Shown here: one piece after another, positions 1 to 4,481 of the stretch
Layout of the letters: every line of letters begins with the position of its first letter
Numbering within the stretch: the first letter of the stretch is position 1
Assembly: GCA_029940175.1 (NCBI GenBank)
Contig: JAOZRM010000155.1
Span: 1 to 7,432, forward strand
DNA length: 7,432 nt
Reading direction: 5' to 3'
From: Candidatus Sabulitectum sp.
Lineage (GTDB): Bacteria > Fermentibacterota > Fermentibacteria > Fermentibacterales > JCC-6
Made by a program: the position numbers and the translations under genes
Notes under the pieces: generated by a model
Told to the model about the DNA's origin: nothing
The model's database searches: none
Seen by the model: only the letters and a program-made list of their open reading frames with translations

Positions 1-124
1 CTGGAACCACCGATAATTTATGTATCAAGGCAAATCCAGAATGATATTCCCACAAACCCTTGTGATTGATAAAATTGAGTATTATCATCCTATGGTAAAC
101 AGCAAAAGACACAAGACGACAAAA
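1..124. other. End of the preceding segment; no supported gene
   Basis: This lies to the left of the first attC-like site and would be the tail of the preceding cassette. Frame 1 on the plus strand is open from base 1 to a TGA at 67-69 (22 codons) and could be the C-terminus of a gene cut by the window edge, but it is too short to recognise. The rest is AT-rich and noncoding. The 9-mer AAGACGACA at 113-121 is the exact reverse complement of TGTCGTCTT at 1447-1455, at the other side of the cassette. Confidence 0.3.
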
Positions 125-207
125 AACTGAACAAGCAAATGCAACAGAACAGTGGCTCAATCTACAATAAACTGGTTATCACTGTCTGCTGATTTGAAAC
201 GTTCCCG
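125..207 (+). other. attC-like recombination site, copy 1
   Basis: An imperfect inverted repeat with bipartite integron attC architecture. The left arm at 137-155 pairs with the right arm at 179-195, leaving G141 and A148 unpaired in the left arm, as extrahelical bases are in attC. The 23-base loop (156-178) is unlike that of copy 2 but has the same length. The right end is AAACGTTCCCGA, with the presumed crossover between G201 and T202 (consensus G^TTRRRY; here GTTCCCG, so only GTT is canonical). The R''-like box is AAC at 125-127 or 130-132. Arms are about 90% identical to those at 1369-1445. No integrase is visible in the window, so assignment rests on structure, repetition and the cassette-end complementarity. 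Confidence 0.7.
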
Positions 208-245
208 AGACTTGTACAGGCTCTTAATATCCCATCTCAACATTT

Positions 246-333
246 CGGACAAATGCTCTGGTAATTGCTAACGCAACACTCAGATTGTTCTCCGATTAAA
301 GAAAAAGATAGTAAACGATAATTACTGAACTGG
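246..333. repeat. Diverged direct repeat, copy A
   Basis: About 88 bases resembling 1153-1242, including an exact 16-base match (GGTAATTGCTAACGCA at 260-275 and 1168-1183) and a shared end (TTACT-AACTGG). The core can fold on the minus strand as TTGC-GTTA-GCAA. Copies A and B lie on either side of the toxin-antitoxin genes in the same orientation. I do not recognise a named element. Confidence 0.7.
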
Positions 334-467
334 GTGTTTTATTCTCAACGGTGAAGACAACTACTCCTGCGAGCTAAAAATCCTAACAATACGATCAAAC
401 CGGAAAATTTTATATGTAAGTGATGAAATGAAACACAATGGCTTTCCAGTAAGTTCCGAGTAGTTGC

Positions 468-758
468 TTAACTGTTTGCTACAAGCTTGATTTCCAGATG
501 GCAGTCCAGAGCATCCGCATATTTCTTAAGTGTAGAAAGTGATGGCGAATGTTTACCGCTGCTCAATGAAGATTCCAATCGTGTAACTGCTGGAGCCTTT
601 GTTCCCATCCGTTCAGCGATCTCTGCCTGGCTAAGCCCGGCATTCTGGCGAGCTCTCAATATTTCATGAAGCAGGGAAAATTCTGGTTCAAGAGCCTCAT
701 AGGCATCCCTGACCTTTCCATTTTCCAGCGCTTTCTCTTTCAGTTCAGAATGATTCAT
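468..758 (-). CDS. HigA-type antitoxin, XRE-family helix-turn-helix
   Basis: A 96-residue antitoxin of the HigA/XRE type that would neutralise the neighbouring RelE/HigB-like toxin by direct binding and repress the shared promoter. The helix-turn-helix lies at about residues 27-85: LLHEILRARQNAGLSQAEIAERM contains the classic LSQ-EIA-RMG pattern (42-52), followed by the recognition-helix segment APAVTRLES (55-63) and the STLKKYADALDCHL tail typical of Cro/C1-type domains in toxin-antitoxin modules. The N-terminal 25 residues are charged. The start overlaps the toxin end by 14 bases, so the pair is translationally linked in toxin-first order, as in higBA. The start is fixed by a 9-base SD match seven bases upstream. 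Family assignment is confident; a more specific subfamily name is not attempted. Confidence 0.9.
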   Translation of the reverse strand: MNHSELKEKALENGKVRDAYEALEPEFSLLHEILRARQNAGLSQAEIAERMGTKAPAVTRLESSLSSGKHSPSLSTLKKYADALDCHLEIKLVANS

Positions 759-1080
759 TTTCTAACACCTCCTTCTTTCTTCTTCTTGCAATTTCAATTT
801 CCTTCTTGGGTGTTTTCTGAGATTTCTTGATAAAAGAATGGAGCATGATAATCTCCTTACCTATTTTCGTACAGAAGAAAACTCGTGCTATTCCTTCTTT
901 TCCCTTCAACCGTAATTCAAAAAGCCCTGTCTCTATTTTCTTTGTGTGTGGTAAACCAAGATTCGAGCCAAACTCAATCAGTAAATCAGAGAGTCGCAAG
1001 TATCTTGCCAGTAGACCAGCTGGTAATTTGAGAATCTCTTCTTCAAGCCTCTGGTTATAGTATTTGATTTGCCATCTCAT
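745..1080 (-). CDS. RelE/HigB-like toxin (phage Gp49-like family)
   Basis: A 111-residue toxin of the RelE/ParE fold, phage-derived Gp49-like/HigB group; members usually act as ribosome-dependent mRNA interferases. Visible family hallmarks are LP at 19-20 followed by a helical segment (AGLLARYLRLSDLL), the G-LG-P pattern at 38-44, the core strand GLFELRLKGKEGIARVFF (52-69) and the conserved C-terminal stretch around IIMLHSFIKKSQKTPKKE (77-94), with the basic residues used for RNA contact. Length is normal. The antitoxin gene follows with a 14-base overlap. The promoter places the transcription start at or next to the ATG and no SD is visible, so the message may be leaderless. mRNA interferase activity is a family inference. 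Confidence 0.9.
   Translation of the reverse strand: MRWQIKYYNQRLEEEILKLPAGLLARYLRLSDLLIEFGSNLGLPHTKKIETGLFELRLKGKEGIARVFFCTKIGKEIIMLHSFIKKSQKTPKKEIEIARRRKKEVLENESF
766..774 (-). promoter_or_regulatory. Very strong SD of the antitoxin, inside the toxin gene
   Basis: Minus-strand AAGGAGGTG is a nine-base match to the anti-SD of 16S rRNA, seven bases before the antitoxin ATG at 758. It lies within the last codons of the toxin. The toxin has no comparable site, so translation should favour antitoxin over toxin. Confidence 0.8.
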
Positions 1081-1086
1081 GCAGGC

Positions 1087-1115
1087 ATCATAACATATAT
1101 GTTACTATTTGACAA
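1087..1115 (-). promoter_or_regulatory. Sigma70-type promoter of the toxin-antitoxin operon
   Basis: Reading the minus strand, TTGTCA (1110-1115) is followed by exactly 17 bases and then TATGAT (1087-1092), close to TTGACA/TATAAT. The expected transcription start is within a base or two of 1080, which is the A of the toxin ATG. Confidence 0.7.
1091..1104. promoter_or_regulatory. Palindromic operator of the toxin-antitoxin operon
   Basis: TAACATATATGTTA is a perfect 14-base palindrome that overlaps the -10 box and fills most of the -10/-35 spacer. An XRE-type antitoxin dimer bound here would block RNA polymerase, the usual autoregulation of higBA-type operons. The palindrome is seen directly; the binding protein is inferred. 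Confidence 0.65.
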
Positions 1116-1152
1116 GTCTGGAGAATCTCCATTTCAATCCACATGAAGAATC

Positions 1153-1242
1153 CGGGCAAAATGCCTCGGTAATTGCTAACGCAGAACCCTGGTTGTTTTC
1201 CGGTTCAAAAATAGGAATAATGGATGACTATTACTCAACTGG
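1153..1242. repeat. Diverged direct repeat, copy B
   Basis: Partner of the repeat at 246-333, offset by 908 bases. It includes the exact 16-base core at 1168-1183 and a similar flank (TTGTT-TCCG-TT and TTACT-AACTGG). It lies upstream of the toxin promoter. No gene is supported between it and the attC-like site that ends the cassette; the open frames in 1243-1366 lack an SD and recognisable protein. Confidence 0.7.
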
Positions 1243-1366
1243 TAAGCCAATTCCCATGAGTTAGGATAACTGCCTTTCCGATGCTGATATAGAACAATTA
1301 ATCGAACACTGTTCTCCTTGTTTATCTCTCTTACAGATACTATCATACACGAAAGAAGAAATAATT

Positions 1367-1449
1367 TCGGGAACAACAAAATGCAGCAGAACAGCGGCTA
1401 TGGTGCTCTTGGCGCATGTATTACTGTCTGTTGATTTAGAGCGTTATGT
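1367..1449 (+). other. attC-like recombination site, copy 2
   Basis: Same architecture and same length as copy 1. The R'' box is TCGGGAAC (1367-1374). The left arm 1379-1396 pairs with 1422-1437, leaving G1383 and A1390 unpaired at the same places as in copy 1. A 25-base central loop (1397-1421) has unrelated sequence. The right end GAGCGTTATGT places the presumed crossover between G1443 and T1444, close to the usual GCGTTAG/GCGTTATG ends of attC. Conserved arms with a variable centre are what separates attC sites from simple duplications. Confidence 0.72.
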
Positions 1450-1546
1450 CGTCTTAGAAAGGATGTCTTCGTGGAAAGTAAGTTCCCTGCACTTGATCAG
1501 ATAATCAAACACTACCGCTATGTGTCAAGCGTCAACTATTTCTTCC

Positions 1547-1597
1547 TGTCGTCAGATTTACGTCGGGAATTCTAATTGTCGTCAGCCGGCCGGGAAT
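1547..1597. repeat. Short imperfect tandem repeat, TGTCGTCAG...CGGGAAT
   Basis: TGTCGTCAG occurs at 1547-1555 and 1577-1585, each followed 8 or 5 bases later by CGGGAAT (1564-1570 and 1591-1597). The same TGTCGTC also begins the segment right after the second attC-like site (1447-1453). Function is unknown. Confidence 0.55.
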
Positions 1598-1933
1598 ATT
1601 TATTTTCGCTCTTCAGCTATGTGATGAAAATTTACGATCACCCAATGGTTTGCTGCAATCCGATCTATCCAGCGAACGAGGTGCAGGACGAAGTTGAATG
1701 CCGCTTGCTTAACACACTTGAACCAATGCCACACTATTCATCGCAGCAAGGGGACCGGATTCCAGATATCGGATGCGTAGCAGGGGCAGACTGCTTTCTG
1801 ACTGCCATTCCGGGAGGGTATCATGTACGAACATTTGGTATGAATTTCTCTATCCCAAAGATCTGACAAAGGGTGGCATAAAACAGTTAAGGCAATTTTA
1901 GTATCCGCTGCTTTAAGGTTCTCAGAAGCGGGA

Positions 1934-1962
1934 TTGAAAAGTATTATCTTTACAGAAATTAT
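1934..1962 (+). promoter_or_regulatory. Possible promoter of the decarboxylase gene
   Basis: TTGAAA (1934-1939), a 17-base spacer and AATTAT (1957-1962), ending 26 bases before the ATG. The -35 is fair and the -10 weak. Confidence 0.3.
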
Positions 1963-1988
1963 TGCAAATAACTTAGGAGGTATTTTTA

Positions 1989-3146
1989 ATGAAAACATAT
2001 CCGAGAATTATTGCTTCACTAAAGAGCATGGCAGATAGCGATCCAGCACTAAAGAGTGAGCTAGAGCTTTGTATAATTCAATCCTTTGAGCAATGGAAAA
2101 AACAGCCCAATCACCCGGACTGGGCACTATTTAAGACTCTTAGTGGTTTTTACAGCTATCTGGACCTGCTGATAAACACAACACCTGCGGACTCTGACTT
2201 TGATGTTCTGTTTCATGAACTTTTCTTTGTTATAAGCCAGAATGATAATGCACTTCAGCAGAGCGAAGAGTTTTCAGGATTTCAGGAATGGTTAGTCTTA
2301 TTTGTAGAGGTATACGGAAGTTTTTTGAATACAGCTCAATCGGCTAACAATGTATACTCAATTACCCATGATAAGACATTTGAAATAGACCTGTTTGCCA
2401 TCCCTCCCGGGGGATTTAACAGCTTTAACACCTTTTTCAGTAGATACATTAGACCAGGAGAAAGACCTATAGGATCGAAAACATATCCCTATAACCCTCC
2501 TTCCGCAGGAAATCCAGTGGGTCCCTCTCCGAAAGAGGACGGGAATGCAATATTCAAAAATATGGCTGATGATCAAGTGGTGGTGGTTCCTGCAGATAGT
2601 GTGTACAGGGGATGGTGGCCTATCAGCGAGAAAGACACTATTCAGGTCTCTAAGGGAAATGCATACTCAATAAAGGAACTGTTAAGTGGAAGCAAGTATG
2701 CCGACTGCTTTAAGGGTGGTATTATTACTCACAGTTATCTGACAGTATTTACCTACCATCGTTATCATGTACCGGTCCGGGGAACAGTCCTGGAAACGAA
2801 TATTGTCTCTGGAAAAGTTTTCGCGAATGTTGAGTTAAAAGAGGGGCATCTCGGTGCCACGGATGGTACCGGGTATCAATTTAAACAGGACCGTGGATTG
2901 ATAGTGATGGATTCTCCGGTAGGTAAAGTAGCCATGGTTGCTATCGGCATGGATTTTATCTCTTCCTGCAACCTTTCAGTCACTGAAGGTGCATATCTTA
3001 ACAAGGGAGATGAGTTCGGATATTTTCTGTTTGGTGGTTCAGACATGATTATGCTTTTTGAAAATCCGAATATACATATCGAGTTAGAGGATAAGAACAA
3101 GGGTAAGTTCTTTAAATTAGGACAAGTGTTCGGAAGACTGAAATAG
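1989..3146 (+). CDS. Phosphatidylserine-decarboxylase-like pyruvoyl enzyme, probably a soluble amino-acid decarboxylase
   Basis: A 385-residue pyruvoyl-dependent decarboxylase. The N-terminal 125 residues resemble the PSDC domain found in front of the catalytic domain in fungal PsiD-like enzymes. The catalytic part starts at FNTFFSRYIRPGERPIG (146-162), matching the F-F-R-LRPG-RPI signature of phosphatidylserine decarboxylases. Next come VPADSVYRG (200-208, candidate acidic residue D203), YHRYHVPVRGTV (256-267, the H-R-H-P motif with catalytic-type His) and FGGSD (348-352), where self-cleavage before S351 would create the pyruvoyl group. The residue after that serine is D, not the T of the usual LGST/GGST motif. 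No membrane segment is visible and no phospholipid gene is nearby, so a free amino-acid substrate is the better guess. TAGGAGGT seven bases upstream fixes the ATG. The stop lies next to a degenerate attC-like site, as in a cassette gene. Confidence 0.85.
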   Translation: MKTYPRIIASLKSMADSDPALKSELELCIIQSFEQWKKQPNHPDWALFKTLSGFYSYLDLLINTTPADSDFDVLFHELFFVISQNDNALQQSEEFSGFQEWLVLFVEVYGSFLNTAQSANNVYSITHDKTFEIDLFAIPPGGFNSFNTFFSRYIRPGERPIGSKTYPYNPPSAGNPVGPSPKEDGNAIFKNMADDQVVVVPADSVYRGWWPISEKDTIQVSKGNAYSIKELLSGSKYADCFKGGIITHSYLTVFTYHRYHVPVRGTVLETNIVSGKVFANVELKEGHLGATDGTGYQFKQDRGLIVMDSPVGKVAMVAIGMDFISSCNLSVTEGAYLNKGDEFGYFLFGGSDMIMLFENPNIHIELEDKNKGKFFKLGQVFGRLK

Positions 3147-3211
3147 ATAAATCAGAGAGGGTTTAAGCAATATGAAATTGCATGGCAATCTGCTGATTTG
3201 GAGCGGTACGT
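3136..3211 (+). other. Degenerate attC-like site, copy 3
   Basis: The right part, ATCTGCTGATTTGGAGCGGTACGT (from 3188, given in two pieces as ATCTGCTGATTT and GGAGCGGTACGT), aligns with the right arm and end of copy 2. AAATCAG (3149-3155) pairs with CTGATTT (3193-3199), continuing as AGA/TCT after one unpaired base, and an inner hairpin ATTGC-ATG-GCAAT sits at 3177-3189. The left flank TGAAATAGATAAATC resembles that of copy 1. The core is GGT instead of GTT, and the R''-like region (GACTGAAA) matches neither its own right end nor the left end of the preceding segment. It is therefore probably inactive or rearranged. The decarboxylase stop codon (3144-3146) lies within it. Confidence 0.45.
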
Positions 3212-3271
3212 ACAAAATGAATTATAAATGAACTTTTGTGAAATCACTAAACACTTAAGGAGGTGTGACTT

Positions 3272-3520
3272 ATGAAATTGATAGTTCTTAATCTTGCTCG
3301 TAGTACTACTGAAGAGGAATTGAAAGTTCTCTTTGAAGAATATGGCGCCGTACAATCTTGTGATTTGGTGTTAGATAAAGCCACCGGTAAATCGAAGGGT
3401 TTCGCTTTTGTTGAAATGCCGAAACCAGGAGAAGCCAAATTTGCGATCATAAGCTTGAATAATAAGAAAGTTGCCAGTAACGTAATTCGTGTTAAAAAAG
3501 CCAAAGACAAAAAGGCATAA
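3272..3520 (+). CDS. Single-domain RRM RNA-binding protein
   Basis: An 82-residue protein made of one RNA recognition motif plus a lysine-rich tail (KKAKDKKA, 75-82). RNP1 is KGFAFVEM at 42-49 with the two stacking aromatics F44 and F46. RNP2 is LIVLNL at 3-8, in which the usual aromatic is replaced by I4. The pattern STTEEELKVLFEEYGAV (11-27) is the standard helix 1 of RRMs, and VIRVKKA is the last strand. Small RRM proteins of this layout occur in cyanobacteria and scattered other bacteria and bind single-stranded RNA in the cytoplasm. The start is fixed by TAAGGAGGT (3256-3264), a nine-base SD, with a seven-base spacer. The stop codon falls inside the GGCATAAC box of a possible attC-like site, typical of cassette genes. 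Target RNA is unknown. Confidence 0.92.
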   Translation: MKLIVLNLARSTTEEELKVLFEEYGAVQSCDLVLDKATGKSKGFAFVEMPKPGEAKFAIISLNNKKVASNVIRVKKAKDKKA

Positions 3521-3696
3521 CAGACGCTTCACCATACCTTCATTGCTGGCAATTTGGCAAGTGACAGTAGAGTCCGTGGTAGTGATGTACTTAGAGAGAT
3601 GCTTGGGTATCTGATTGAGCAGCCTGCTGAATAAGAAGGCTGAGAACAAACCCATGCAATCAACCAAAGCGGCAGTTCTTATTCCAGAGTTATGCC
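3514..3696 (+). other. Possible long attC-like site or other nested inverted repeat
   Basis: GGCATAAC (3514-3521, holding the RRM stop codon) and GTTATGCC (3689-3696) are exact reverse complements. GGCATAAC approximates R''; GTTATGC approximates R'. Nested inside are CGCTT/AAGCG (3525-3529, 3667-3671), TTCATTGCTGG/CCATGCAATCAA (3539-3549, 3652-3663; one mismatch and one unpaired T) and CAGCCT/AGGCTG (3620-3625, 3637-3642). At 183 bases it is longer than most attC sites and its inner arms do not match copies 1-3. GTTATGTC at 1443-1450 also complements GGCATAAC apart from one position (G-T pair), which would fit a cassette running from 1444 to 3689. No T-tract follows, so an intrinsic terminator is less likely. 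Confidence 0.4.
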
Positions 3697-4149
3697 GATG
3701 GGAAGAGCGATGTACCACATACCTGGTTCGTAAGGACCATCAAGCCAGCTTCTGACCACATAATCAACATGAATAGTATCTTCATTGAATGAGTATGCGT
3801 GCTCAGCAATTTCCTGGTAGAAAAACAAGTTCATGGTGAAGATCAGAAGCATTCCATCATCCGGAAAAAATGTCTCCAGTCCGGGATAGTTAACTTCGGA
3901 AAAGATCGAATCCAGCATTTCCGGTGACTCTACCAGGTAGAAGCCGTTAGCTGATTGCTGGTAGGGACTGAGTATGACGTTGGTGCTTCGCCTGAATCCG
4001 TTATCAAACAGCTCTTTGACCTCTCCGGTAATAACCCTGCTCTTGTGTTCATATGAGTCTTCATATTGGTCTTCCTCACTGCTGTCGAAGAAACACGCTG
4101 ATGAAGTCAGCAGGAATAGAACTCCCAGCAAACTTAGAACCTTTTTCAA
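3679..4149 (-). CDS. Small hypothetical lipoprotein
   Basis: A predicted 156-residue exported lipoprotein of unknown function. The best start is the TTG at 4149, giving MKKVLSLLGVLFLLTSSAC with a positive start, hydrophobic core and a lipobox-like end at C19. GAAGGA lies five bases upstream (4155-4160). An upstream in-frame TTG at 4179 would put ten charged residues before the signal and lacks a good SD. After the cysteine comes an acidic linker (about 22-35), then a compact domain with few hallmarks (SPYQQSANGFYLVES; FFPDDGMLLIF; MWYIALPIG near the end). I cannot assign a family; a beta-rich periplasmic domain of the type seen near PrcB-like proteins is only a vague impression. Its last few codons lie inside the GTTATGCC box of the possible attC-like site. 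Confidence 0.7.
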   Translation of the reverse strand: MKKVLSLLGVLFLLTSSACFFDSSEEDQYEDSYEHKSRVITGEVKELFDNGFRRSTNVILSPYQQSANGFYLVESPEMLDSIFSEVNYPGLETFFPDDGMLLIFTMNLFFYQEIAEHAYSFNEDTIHVDYVVRSWLDGPYEPGMWYIALPIGITLE

Positions 4150-4251
4150 TTTGATCCTTCTTTCTCTTCTAATCAGCAAAACTAAGAGTAGAAGAGTAGA
4201 ATTGCACCATGTTTTTCAGCAATGCTACTTACTCGGACTCACTCCCAAATT

Positions 4252-4280
4252 ATTATAAGAGCTGTGCATGATAAACACAA
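4252..4280 (-). promoter_or_regulatory. Possible promoter of the small lipoprotein
   Basis: On the minus strand TTGTGT (4275-4280), 17 bases, then a perfect TATAAT (4252-4257). The leader to the TTG start would be about 95 bases. The -35 agrees only in TTG. Confidence 0.45.
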
Positions 4281-4312
4281 GAACTAAACTGATCTTACAG
4301 TAACCGGGCATC

Positions 4313-4341
4313 TTGTGATTTCAAATTTGAGGAGCTATCAT
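4313..4341 (+). promoter_or_regulatory. Possible promoter of the propeller operon
   Basis: TTGTGA (4313-4318), 17 bases, TATCAT (4336-4341), giving a leader of about 135 bases before the ATG at 4482. Both boxes are four to five matches to consensus. Confidence 0.35.
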
Positions 4342-4481
4342 AAGTACCGAAAGCAAGATAAATTTTGCCAAAAGAACGCAAGGTTAAGAACCATCGATTG
4401 ATCTGACTAAAACTGCAAACATGCAATTACAGTACAGCAGTACATTCGAAGCGTTGCGATCACAGAGGAACGGAGAACTGA

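Larger units (their letters stand above)
202..1443 (+). mobile_element. Integron-type gene cassette carrying a toxin-antitoxin pair in reverse orientation
   Basis: The 1242-bp segment between the presumed crossover points of two attC-like sites. A circular cassette carries one attC whose two outer boxes are split to opposite ends on integration, so the left end of a cassette should complement the R'' box near its right end. Here GTTCCCGA at 201-208 and TCGGGAAC at 1367-1374 are exact reverse complements (8/8). The only genes are the minus-strand toxin and antitoxin with their own promoter, so they do not need an integron promoter; promoter-bearing toxin-antitoxin cassettes are known from large chromosomal integrons. 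A diverged direct repeat also lies on either side of the gene pair inside the cassette. Confidence 0.65.
1450..1970. other. About 520 bases with no supported gene
   Basis: This lies between the second attC-like site and the decarboxylase. The longest plus-strand frame (1576-1866) would need a TTG start directly after a TAA, with no SD, and its product is not recognised; the opposing frame at 1738-1998 would run into the next gene. The segment could be decayed cassette content. A short imperfect tandem repeat sits at 1547-1597 and a weak promoter candidate at 1934-1962. Confidence 0.5.
4180..4481. other. Divergent intergenic region, no gene
   Basis: 302 bases separating the minus-strand lipoprotein from the plus-strand propeller gene. 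It holds promoter-like boxes for both directions (listed separately), an inverted repeat ATCTTG/CAAGAT (about 4310-4368) and the small hairpin GGTTAAGAACC near 4382. I see no open frame with an SD and no convincing RNA gene. Confidence 0.5.

Noticed and set aside
386..410. TCCTAAC followed by AATACGATCAAACCGG, resembling the left end of classical attC sites
   Set aside because: No complementary right arm or GTTAGGA-type box was found downstream before or within the antitoxin gene.
1176..1379. 67-codon minus-strand frame running through the second attC-like site and repeat B
   Set aside because: Composition follows the repeat and hairpin sequences, with no SD and no family resemblance.
1576..1866. 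96-codon plus-strand open frame starting with TTG
   Set aside because: It starts immediately after a TAA, has no SD, and its translation shows no recognisable domain. Kept only as part of a stretch without a supported gene.
1738..1998. 86-codon minus-strand open frame
   Set aside because: It overlaps the start and SD of the decarboxylase, has no SD of its own and looks like chance sequence.
3600..3658. Alternative hairpin TGCTTGGGT/ACCCATGCA as an intrinsic terminator
   Set aside because: No run of T follows on either strand, and it competes with the nested repeat structure described for the same region.
4303..4390. Inverted repeats TAACC/GGTTA and ATCTTG/CAAGAT
   Set aside because: The spacers between the inner and outer boxes are very unequal (about 4 and 21 bases), unlike an attC, and no T-tract suggests a terminator.
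4415..4460. Possible further attC-like end (TTCGAAGCGTTGCGATC) before the propeller gene
   Set aside because: GCGTT is present, but no left arm pairs with it in the expected bulged form and no outer box matches GTTGCGA.
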